Part shown: positions 32,301 through 42,345 of the stretch, piece after piece
Layout: each line of letters starts with the position of its first letter
Position numbering within the stretch: position 1 is the first letter of the stretch
Source: Loxodes magnus
Lineage: Eukaryota; Ciliophora; Karyorelictea; Loxodida; Loxodidae
NCBI GenBank assembly: GCA_946699065.1
Contig: CAMPDV010000095.1
Location: 310,001-374,000 of the forward strand
Direction: 5' to 3'
Length of the DNA: 64,000 nucleotides
The notes under the pieces: model-generated
Databases searched by the model: none
Seen by the model: only the letters and a program-made list of their open reading frames with translations
Told to the model about the DNA's origin: nothing
Program-made: the position numbers and the translations under genes

Positions 32301-35300
32301 ATTATAAGGTTCTATAAATAACTAGATAAAGCAAAGTTTAAAATAATATCATAATAAAGCTCTTATATTATAATTATAGAATAAGCTTAATACTCAGTTA
32401 AGCTTTATTTAGCTTTTATATTTATAAATAAACCTCTATATATTTTATATAAGCTATGCAGTTATATTTGATTGGCTTTTTTAACGTTAATTTAATTACA
32501 AATAATAATAGTAGAATTAAAAGGGAAAGTGTAAAGTTATTTTAATTCTAAGAGAAGATATAAACATATAATAAGGCTTTAAAAATGTTTTAAATAGCTA
32601 TATTTAATAAAATTACTAAAATAGAAAATTATTATGTAAAACTTATTCTTTTGATAGAAATAGCTATTTAATAACTAAAAGCATAATATAAATTATACAA
32701 AAAGAATTATTATTAAAAGGCTAAAAATAATCAAAAAGGATCTAAGCTTAAATTTATTTTAATTAAGTTCATATATAAAAGTTTTTATTTTACATTACTC
32801 TAACAATTAAATATTTAGTTAAAGGTTAAATAAATTGGTTAGAAATTAAGTTACTAAATGAAATACATTTTATTTAAAGTGTTAGAAATATAAGCTTTAT
32901 AAATCATTAAGAAAGAAGATATTACCATAATTTTTTTAACTAAATTTTGGATTATAAATAATTTTAGCGATAATTCCTTAAAGCTTTAATTAACATTTTT
33001 AAATAAGGGATTTTAGTTTATTCATTGTAATTTCTTAGAGTTAACTAAGTTAAATTAATTTGTTCGTAATTAATTTAAGGAATTTATAAAATATTCTATC
33101 ATTATTTTTTAAATATTTATCTTTGCTAGTTCAGAGAGCTTTTGAATAAATGAATTTCATTTTTTTAAATATAATAGCAAATGAATATAATAATACTTTT
33201 AAACTAAATAGTAAAAGTCAAATAATTTAGATCTTTTTCTAAAGACATAAAAAGAGGAATAAAAAAGCAAGGACAGATGATAATTCAATTCAGTCTGAAA
33301 ATTTCTTTATAAATTAGATTTATTGGAACGAATATATTATCTTGAAGTTGCAATAGATATTTATTAACTTGCTAAATATAAAACAACTCTAAGATGGATA
33401 TCTCATATGCATAATAGTTTATAGTTCCTATATAATTAATTTTTAAAAGAAAAGAAAGAAATAAACTAGACTTTCAATAGATATTTTCATTAAGATTATC
33501 TACGAACTTAATAAATTTTAATTAAGTTCTGATATAGAAATTAATAATCTTTTTACATTTTAAAACTTTCTTTCGAATTTACTAGAAATAAATCAAAAAA
33601 GAGATGAAACATGACAAGATATTTGACACTGTTGGAAACTCAGTAGAAATAGTTTCTTTTGTTATGCAGCTAATTTTTAAAATAAATTCATAATCTAACT
33701 ATAAAAAAGTAAAGGCTAAGATTAAATTAAGAATATTTATTTATCTGGAATTTTTCTTTTTCTTAAAAATTGTTGTAAAAGTTAAGAAATGATTATCTAA
33801 GAAAAGTTAATCAAGGTTAAAATATTCTATTATGTATTTCGTTGGTAATTGAGTCTAATTTATTAATAGCTTTAACAAAGCAAAGCGTAATTTATGACTG
33901 AGACTTATTTTTATTTAACTTATTACAAAAATAAAATTGTAGCCATAAAATATATCTAAAATTCAGAGAATTTAAAATTAGTTGTAATCAATTCTTTTTC
34001 AATTCTTATAATAGAAGTTTTTGTCTCTTTTAATAGATATTTGAATCAATTAACTTTAAATATAAAAGATATATAGATTTGTATAAAGAATCAAGAAGCT
34101 AAATTTAAGAAATACTATATATTAAACAGGGTATATCGAAATGAAATTGATATACCTAATTAAAATTCTCTTAATCTCTTAAAATTTTGATATTTAAAAT
34201 ATTATTTGATTGATTTTAAAAAAAATTTAATTATAAAGAGTAAGTTTAAACTATTAATAATCTTTGCTGAGTGTATTTGTTGTCTTAGAGTTATATAAAC
34301 TATGAAAGTTAATACAATTTTCCCTATAAAAATCACATTTATAATTAAAATTAAATTCTATTAATACTTTAAACATTTTTATTGCTAGCTTAAAAAATAT
34401 TTTATTTATTATAATTATAAAATATAATATCAAGCTATTTTAGTTATAGGTTATAGCTTTAGAATCCTTTTTAAAAGTTAGAAATATTTTAGACTTAATT
34501 TCTTTCTTTAAACCAATTAAAACTCAAATTTTATTATTTTTTAAGTATGTTTATCTTAAATATTAAACTTAAGAAATGCTTAATTTATTTCATTGAAGAC
34601 TAAATATATTAAATTTCATATAAAATTGTAAATATATCTATTTATACTTATAATATTTCTTTTAATATTAACGCAAAAAATAAAATGAGTTATACCATTT
34701 ATAGAGAAATTAATTAAAAGGTAGAATGAAAATTTAATAAAATAGTTGTTATAATTTAATATTCTAAATATAGAAGAATTAAGATTATAAGAATAAGTAG
34801 TTAGGTTATTCTAATAGAGAACTTTATTCTTATAAATTACTAGATTCTTGCAAATATTTTATGAGCATGAAAAGAATGTTAGTAAAGAAATTAATATTTA
34901 ACTTAGTTAATAAAAAAACACTCTTACCTCCTTCTAAAGAGTGAATTAAGTAATTTAAAGTATAATCAATCTACCTAAAAATTTAATTTTAAGCTTTCTC
35001 ATAGATTCATTGGTAGACTTTACAGAGTTGCCTTTAATCAATTAAGCTCAATAAAGATAGAATAGAAAGATAAAATAAAATGATAAATTTAAAAAATTAA
35101 GATACTTTTATTTTATTATAATTTAAATGCTAAATTTATCATTACTCGTGTACTCATTTGAAAAAAAATCAAATATGACTTTAGATTCGTCCATTAAAGT
35201 TTGGGCGGAAGCATTAAGCAAAAATAATTAAAATTTGAGTATATTTTTTTAATCCTAAATAAAATCATTGATATATGAAATTTATATTCTAAAGAAGTTT

Positions 35301-36049
35301 ATCTTTTAAATTAAATTACATACTTTATTAATTCAATCCATTTAAAAATTAAAATATCTCTTCATTTTGATTTTTTTCTTTTTTAATTCTAAACTTATTA
35401 AAAGACTTAAATTTTTTACCCTTAAATTAATGTTAAATCTTTTATAATTATTTATTTTTAAGTATATCTGAAATAAAGGATTTATTATTTATAATCTGTT
35501 TTTAATTAAACTTATATGGTTTTTGTGCATAAATTCATATAGTTATTATATATTTTTGAAGTTATAATAAAGCAATACTTTAAAATTTAACTATATGATT
35601 GTAGAAAAAGTAAAGCTCGTAGATTATTACTATAATTATAAATATCTTAAAAAGTATATTGCTAAATATGAAATGAAATATATACTTACAATAAGAAGAT
35701 TTATTTAAAATTAATTAGCAAATATCTTTCATACCTTTAATTTAAATTATTTCATTATATTTTAAACTCATCTCATCAAAATATTCTAACTTCCATTACA
35801 AATTTATTAAATTTTAGTTAATAGATTATTATTTAAACATTCATTTGAAAAATATTTATGATAGTACGTTTGTAATCTATATAACCTTTTTTCAAATATG
35901 ATTTTTTGGTCCAAATTACATACATATTATTTATAATATCTTTATAAATTTAATGAAATCTATATCATCTTTATAGTTCCATACATTTTATGAATTATAA
36001 TATCAATTACTTAATAAATTTCTTCTCAACACGGCTCAAATAAGTATAA
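29313..36049. other. 6.7-kb AT-rich stretch without recognisable genes
   Basis: Dominated by runs of A, T and short TTTA/TTAAA motifs on both strands. I found no zinc-knuckle, RT, FHA or other protein motif, no stem-loop tail and no RNA gene. It could still hide fast-evolving or decayed sequence. Confidence 0.5.
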
Positions 36050-36577
36050 AAAAATTTCCTAAATTTGATTATGATATTATTGATAAATATAAGAATTTAA
36101 GATTAGGACCTTAGTCATTACCCCATTGATAATCCCTATTGTATGTGTGGAGAGTATGAAACTTTCGAGCATATCTTTAAATGTGTGTACTATTCTAATA
36201 TAATGAAGTGATTATCGGAAAAGATCAGAAATTATGACTTAAGGCGCCTTATACTATACGATCAAGAATATCTAAACTCATTTTCAAGGTATAAATTGGA
36301 GTATTTAGACTTATAGATCAAAATATTTCACAAGAAGCTAGTGACAAGGAGACTTGAGATTCTAGAAATGGAGAAAGCAAAAAAGGAAGAAGCTAAAGAT
36401 GAATAGAAAGAAGAACTAATTAAAGAAAAATGAAGAAATGTAAACAATATTAAAAAACTATTTAAAAACATTTACTAACGTCTATAATTGAAAGAAGCAA
36501 TTCTTGCAATTAAAGACGTCAAAAAACTCTTTTAGTTTAAATTTATTTAAGATTAGGATCTTAGAGAAATAATTTGA
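36050..36577 (+). pseudogene. LINE-A ORF2, C-terminal end with 3' tail
   Basis: A plus-strand frame with the C-terminal LINE zinc motif YPIDNPYCMCGEYETFEHIF then KC (about 36,115-36,180). It is followed by RNYDLRRLILYDQEYLNSFS, a Lys/Glu-rich helix (LEILEMEKAKKEEAKDEQKE) and LKEAILAIKDVKKLFQF, ending at a TGA near 36,577. The same sequence in decayed form is at 4.2-4.9 kb and 9.3-9.8 kb (minus). The frame is clean for about 450 bp, better kept than in the other two copies. The reverse transcriptase itself is absent, so this is a 5'-truncated end fragment. The coding frame runs through the 3' hairpin. Confidence 0.75.
36479..36543 (+). other. LINE-A 3' stem-loop and tail
   Basis: Inverted repeat cgtctataattg (36,479-36,490) and caattaaagacg (36,507-36,518), 11 of 12 positions pairing, then tcaaaaaactcttttagttt. 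It matches the tail at 9,325-9,383 and the 3' end of SINE-A. Confidence 0.75.
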
Positions 36578-36769
36578 TTTTTTACTAAATATTCTATAAA
36601 TTAACTTCTATTATGATTCTAAAAACATTAATATTTAACTGAAGCTATTTAGAAACTATTTAAAGGATTACATGAATGAGGATAATTGAATATCTCAATT
36701 TAATTTTTGAATTATATCATACAAACAAGCAATCCTTGTTAAATATACCTATAATCTATTTTCCTTTCA

Positions 36770-37215
36770 TTGTAAATGGAACTGAAAGAATAAGGAATTA
36801 TTCAATGATAATGTAGGCGAAATAACTCAAGATTTCAGGCTAAATGAAAGGCAAGAAGATGTAGCTATTGAAACTCTCAAAAGCATCTGTGAAAAAATGT
36901 TAGAAATTTCTCAATTCCAAATAAGAATATTGAAACCACTAGAAGAATTTGGAGAATAGAAAGAAGATACTAAAACGACTAAAACTAAAAAGAGAAAGAC
37001 TATATTGCAACAAATTTGAAAAAATGTACAAGATGAAAGATATCAATCATTATCTAGGTGAAAGGATACATAATGACATTAGCATAGCAAGGAGAATGGT
37101 TTTAGAGACATTTAAACTTTTATATTTAGCCACTAGAACAATCTAAAGGCTGGGTGGAAAGAGGTTAAAATACCTCCAAGAACGCCAAACATTTAATTTT
37201 GTATTTGTATAATAA
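36770..37215 (+). pseudogene. Copy of the ORF1-like C-terminal segment of 7,985-8,420
   Basis: Homologous to the end of the minus-strand ORF1-like relic at 8 kb. It reads ERQEDVAIETLKSICEKMLE, then after a frame change NRKKILKRLKLKRERL, DINHYLGERIHND and ETFKLLYLATRTIQRL, finishing KRLKYLQERQTFNFVF; the last block is the best conserved between the two copies. No ORF1 N-terminus precedes it; instead a LINE-A 3' end lies 200 bp upstream, as a LINE-A 3' end lies upstream of the 8-kb copy. The protein family is not recognised. Confidence 0.5.
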
Positions 37216-37398
37216 TTTGCATTTGTAAATATAATCAGAGTTACTATTATATTTTAAGATTAAGCAACTTGATAGATAGAAGGCTAATTACTATAATAAT
37301 TTTAATTAATCAATGTGTTAATGATATAGTAAAAAGCTTCTGTAAAGTACTAGATATTCAGATTATTCTAATTAGATTTCTTTCTATTAATGATAAAA

Positions 37399-38325
37399 AT
37401 GGTGGAAGGTTTCAAGAAAGGCTTCTATACCACCACTTCCTAAGCCAAAAAGGAAGGGAGGAAGCAGGAAACCACTTCTTAGCAGTCGTCTTCTTCACAA
37501 ATTTAACCTCTTTCTTAATATTAACAACTTTTACAACCTGGAATTTAACAAGAGGAACAGAAGAAGTCTCAGAAAAGCAAGCATATTGAAACACCGACTT
37601 CACTAGAGAAGCCGAGAAGGCAGACAAAGTCTGCTTTACACCAGGAGGTGTCGGAATTTAATCTTTCTGGCCAAATGAACATGGAACAGCTCATCCAAGT
37701 TGAAATAAACCTCCAGGAAGAGGTCAAGAGACTAAAGAAAGACAACGACAAGTTAATGGAGAATTTTAGCAAGCAAAAGGAAATCGTGTCAAGACTTATG
37801 ACCTAAGAAAGGGAATTAAGTGAATTTTGGAACATATCAAAGAGTCAGAACTGCTAATCCTAAAATTAGCAATAGAAACAAACGGAGCTGGGCAACAAGC
37901 TTGGAGAAATAGAAGAGAAGCTGCAACAGCAAATGAAACTTAATGAGCAAAGAGGCGATCCAATGTTGATAGAGGTAATTGACAAGAAGAAGAAGGCTTA
38001 GCCAATTAAAGTCTTTAAAAAGTGCTACTATTGTATTTCAGAGAAACACCTATGAAGAAGGCGTGAGTAATTCCTAAACTTTAAGAACCAGCATCGGAGA
38101 AAATAAAGGAAACAGCAAGAATAGCAAAACAAAAAGAGACAACTATAACAAAGGAAAATTAGAGAGAGACTATTCATGAACTATCTTGGAAATATTTATA
38201 GGAAGAAACCTTTTCTGAATGGAAGATATAGTTAGAGTCAACAAGAACAAGTGGGTGTGAGAGAGTAGAGACTTATAAACTTATTTTTAATCCCGGAGCA
38301 ATCTAGGAAAGGCATGAAGAGGTGA
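37399..38325 (+). CDS. ORF1/gag-like coiled-coil protein, intact
   Basis: ATG 37,399 to TGA 38,323-38,325: 927 bp, 308 residues in a single frame. The N-terminus MVEGFKKGFY is shared with other ORF1-like copies (MTGFKSGFF, MASFKKGFY). Then come a Gln/Ser-rich low-complexity region (residues about 25-70), a coiled coil (about 95-185, MEQLIQVEINLQEEVKRLKK) and a second short coil. RGDPMLIEVIDKK (about 187) is followed by the zinc-knuckle-like CYYCISEKH (38,023-38,049), which lacks the last Cys, and a very basic Gln/Arg-rich tail. One internal TGA (after KHL) reads as Trp. It is richer in G+C than its flanks. A (TAA)n run follows at 38,352-38,372. It is probably a retroelement RNA-binding ORF1 without its own RT here (inference). 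Confidence 0.65.
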
Positions 38326-38351
38326 AAATCCTTGAAAATTGCTAAACTTAA

Positions 38352-38372
38352 CTATTTTAATAATAATAATAA
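38352..38372. repeat. (TAA)n microsatellite after the ORF1-like gene
   Basis: About six TAA/AAT units 27 bp after the TGA of the 37.4-kb ORF. Such short tandem runs often end non-LTR elements, so it may mark the element's 3' end. Confidence 0.6.
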
Positions 38373-39174
38373 TAACAATAATTTGAGATTTCTTTTCTTT
38401 ATTTAAAAAACTCAAAATTTTAGATATAAAAATAATGATTCCTACTTAATTTAATTATTAATTTAAATCTTAAATTAGGATTGCTTGAAAATTATTTTTG
38501 GAAATAATTATAATTAAACTTTTAATCTAACCAGTAAAATAAAAGCAAAAGGAAAAATATAATAAAAAACCTTAAGTTTTACTTTTAAATAATAAATAAT
38601 TTAGTTTAATTTAAACAGGGTTCTCTAATCACCATTCAGAAGCATTTTAAATATATACCCTAAACCTAAGTAGTGAATTTACAAAGATTATAAACCCACT
38701 TTGAGATAATTAATAAAAAATAAATATTTAAAATAAATAATTAACTAGATATTATATCACACTAAAGAAACAATTTTTATAATATGGAATAAATTACACT
38801 AAATAAATCTTTTTCTATATGAGCTATAATTAGATTTATATAGCAAAAATAATTAATTTTTTTAACTTAATTATATGCTAAAATAGGCCATATAATTAAA
38901 GACTCTTCTCTAAATAGATTTTATGAAATTCCTCTAATGCAAATATTTCTTTTTCATTTATTTGAATCATTCTTTGCTTTTTAACATCCAAAATATACCC
39001 TTTCATCAGCCTTTTATTCAAACATATTTTTAAAATTTTCTTTTTTTAATTAGATAAAGCTTTAAAATAGATTTTATGTAAGAAAAAAATTAAAGATTAA
39101 AGTATGCTGCTTAATATGAACTGAAGAGTAAACTTATAATAAGATAGTTAGATTTTAATTTAATTAATTAAAAT
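38373..39174. other. AT-rich spacer, no gene seen
   Basis: Low-complexity AT sequence only. Confidence 0.5.
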
Positions 39175-39486
39175 TCGATTCTAACTCCTCTGCAATTCAA
39201 GTTTTCCATTAACTTCTTATTGTCTTTCTTCAATTTTTTGACCTCTTCCTGGAGGTCCAACACCGCTTTATTAAGCAAATCATAACTTATTTACTATCAT
39301 GTGGTGAGATTTGAAAATTCTAAGCGCATAATATTTTAGCTTACTTCCGAGACTTTTCTTCAGAAGTGGGAGATTCGATTTGATGGAAGATCTTTTTGGT
39401 GCACTTTTCCTAGCCCTAGTCTTTCAAGGATGTCGTTAACTCCTGCTTTTTAAAACCGCGAAGAATCCTGATTTGAAGCCTGTCAT
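39175..39486 (-). pseudogene. ORF1-like N-terminal fragment, frameshifted
   Basis: Begins MTGFKSGFFAVLKSRS at 39,486 on the minus strand. DNA alignment to 8,924-8,620 is clear throughout, but the coiled-coil part YDLLNKAVLDLQEEVKKLKK (about 39,225-39,285) lies in another frame, so at least one indel separates them. It stops after KLMENLN; the DPM and Cys motifs are not present. It is a short relic of the same ORF1-like family as 37,399. Confidence 0.65.
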
Positions 39487-40325
39487 TTTTAATTTTCTAT
39501 ATTTAATTACATTTTAGTTTATTTATTTACAAGATAACAATCAAAAAAACATTAACAATATTTTTCGGTAACTTTATAATTAAGAGAATATTTTAAATAA
39601 AATTAGAATAATATGTTTAATTTATTTTATTCCATAGATCAAACTATGAATATGAAAATCTAGTTACTTTAAAGAAAATGCTCTCACACAATCTTTCTAA
39701 TTTTAAACTTCTTATCATAAAAAAAAATTTATGGAAGTAAGTTAGAATCTTTAAAGAGAATTATAATCTAATTCAAATCAAAGCTATCCCTTATATTATA
39801 AGTAGACCTCAAAAATAATTTAATAAAAGTATAAATATTAATAAAACCTAGCAAGAGAAAGTTTATTCGCCTAAATACTCATAAAGCTAGTTTAATTGCT
39901 AAAAGCGTATATTATTATTTGGTATAGTTAATAATATAAATTGAAAATTATAAAAAACTAGTAGTCATGCCTTAAGTTTAAATTTTAAAATTTCTAGATA
40001 ACTTAAAATTAAGTACTTATTGATTTAAAGAAACAGAGAAATAAATAATTAAAAAAATTAAAGTTTTGAAAATAACAAAAAATTAAAAGACAATCATAAG
40101 CTCTATTAAAGCAAATGAAACCAATTTAATTTAGGAAATTATCGCTTATTTATAATAAATCCTTAATATAAGATTAAATTATTGTTTTATAAGAACGAAT
40201 ACACAACGTTCAAAAATGAAGATAAATTTATAGGATACATTTAGCTATTTTTAAGCTAGAAATTAAATAAGAATGCTAATATCTCATACAATAAAATTTT
40301 ATTAACTTCATATATTATATATAAA
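39487..40325. other. AT-rich spacer, no gene seen
   Basis: No motif recognised; it ends in atataaaATGG at the start of the next family M copy. Confidence 0.5.
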
Positions 40326-41147
40326 ATGGCTTCTAAGAAATAACAGAACTTTGAACTTTACACTTAAACAGGAAAATTCTCTAAAAAATAAAAAAAACGA
40401 AATAATTACAATAAGTGAAAGTGAGAAATATGATTGATATGATAAACATTAACCACTTGGAAATCCAGAACTAAAAAAACTTCCGACACAAACTCAAATA
40501 GAAATATTATCTAAGTCATTAAAAGAGTTTATGTTTAAAAATAGATACCTCACTGATAAAGTAGAAAAATTAGAAAAACTAATAACGTCTTTACTTGAGA
40601 AACAATATTAATCATCATAAGAAATAGAAAACAAACTGGAACAAAGAATTCTTTAAATTTAATAATAAATTCAGGTAACGCCATTTTCGATTTAACAGAA
40701 TTAATCAGATCCTATGGAAATAGAAAATGAAGCCTCAAATTAAAATAAACAGCAAACGTTTATTTAAAATAAGTAGTAAATTTAAATTAAATAAGTGTTA
40801 CAGGAATAATAGTTTAAAAGAAGAATAAAATGCTACGTGTGCAATAAATAACACCAATGAAAATACTGCTACTAACTAAGCGAAATTTAAAGAAAGAATA
40901 AATAAGATATTTTTAGAAAACTATTTACGATATATCCAACATAAAGCGGAAAAATTTATAGAAAAAAATTCTTTAATTCAAATCTTAATCCTTGGAGAAA
41001 TAATTAGGAAAGCTACTTGCAAGATGAAAACTATTCAGAATATTAAAGGATGTTGCGCTAATGAAGTACTACACCGCCTAACTAAGCCTAGTAGAAATTC
41101 AAGACAAACTAATGGAGACAAGCTGATAGAATAGGTCAGATGGCTGA
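40326..41147 (+). pseudogene. Coiled-coil ORF1-like family M, frameshifted copy
   Basis: Third copy of the 6,092 and 15,512 family, nearly identical at DNA level. It begins MASKKQQNFELYTQTGKF; extra bases in the A-run near 40,386-40,400 put PLGNPELKK one base out of frame with the ATG. The later part again reads the coiled coil, DPMEIENEAS (about 40,712) and VCNKQHQWKYC. The total length is a multiple of three, so other indels compensate. It ends at the same taaggttttaacaaagcttt word. The ORF1 of LINE-B starts only 100 bp further on, by chance or as an adjacent insertion. Confidence 0.68.
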
Positions 41148-41246
41148 ATACTAAGGTTTTAACAAAGCTTTTATCTTTTTAACTTTTTTTTTAACTTACT
41201 TCTTTATAATTTTGATTGGATATTCTTATTTGTTATATATTAATAA

Positions 41247-42345
41247 ATGGCTAGCTTCAAGAAGGGTTTTTACACACCTCCTCAATGAAGGAGAGAAAAC
41301 CTGAAGCACTTTCTTCTACCACGTCTTCGCTTTAATTAGTCCAACCTTCTTTATTACGAATGGAAACTAGATTCATAACCCAAGCTCTCAGACTACACCG
41401 AAGCAAAGTCACTGATTGAAGAAACATGATATAATAATACACTCAGCGGAAAAAGGATATTAATATATCTATGATTGGACGGATTTCACTAAAAGGAGCA
41501 TAAAATAAGAAAGGAATGAAGTGGTAAAAATTTCACAATCTAAGCAATAAATTAAAAAAGGAATGAACAACTTATTTCAGCCAACTCCCTGAAGACTAAA
41601 TGGTAAGAGTCTACTAAAATGCCTTTGATGATCTATCAGATATGGTGGGCACAGTTTATTTTAACCATTATCTGGAAAATAATGATTTAGTTGAGAAAAA
41701 GGCCATAGACTAAAAAGTGATACGAGTGTTTAGGAATCAAATATGGAGTGAATACGGACAAGCAATAGCCAAATTGATCGTAAACTAAAACGAAATAGTA
41801 TATTTAATATTCAATAACGAAGAAAGATACTATCAATTCGATTAATTCAGGGAATGAACATTCAAAGGCGTTAGAATTCCAATCTAAGCAAAAAAATAAT
41901 TAGAATAATTTGACATTCATAACTACCCAGTTTACTTCATATTAAACGAATATTCAAACATGAAGGAATAATGGAAATAATGAGACAATATGGAAAATCT
42001 AGAGGAGAGGTATAGCATACATATCCAAACACTGCAATGCTAACAAGTAGCAGTGTAGTGTACTTAGATTTAAAGAATATAGACGAAGCAAAGAGGATAC
42101 CAGAAATAATAGACCGGAAATGAAACAAAATAAAAATACAACATCCAACAAATTTTATTTGCTACCATTGCAAATTAAAAGGGCACTCAGACTAACAATG
42201 CAGAAGGGTGGAAGCAGCAAAAAGGAAAAAGCTACATATAAAGAATTAGAGATGCTTGAAGGAGAAGTTAAATTAACAATAAACAAACTAGAATTAAAAG
42301 CAAATAAAGCAAACAAGAGGAAGAAAGGGAAGAAGAGAAGGAAAT
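41247..42345 (+). pseudogene. LINE-B ORF1: RRM-like region and CCHC zinc knuckle, frameshifted
   Basis: ATG 41,247 begins MASFKKGFYTPPQWRREN. From about 41,575 the protein-like reading is in a second frame: FSQLPEDQMVRVYQNAF, GTVYFNHYLENNDLVEKKA, then EIVYLIFNNEERYYQF and REWTFKGVRIPIQAKK, which look like the strands of an RNA-recognition-type fold (inference). From about 42,030 a third frame reads YLDLKNIDEAKRIPEIIDRK and a perfect CX2CX4HX4C knuckle, CYHCKLKGHSDQQC (42,160-42,201), then a Lys/Arg/Gln-rich end. At least two frameshifts make it a pseudogene. It lies directly upstream of the endonuclease-bearing ORF2 on the same strand, the usual ORF1-ORF2 order. Confidence 0.78.

Noticed and set aside
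37412-37772. Two minus-strand ATG frames at 37,412-37,627 and 37,569-37,772
   Set aside because: Antisense of the intact ORF1-like gene at 37,399-38,325.
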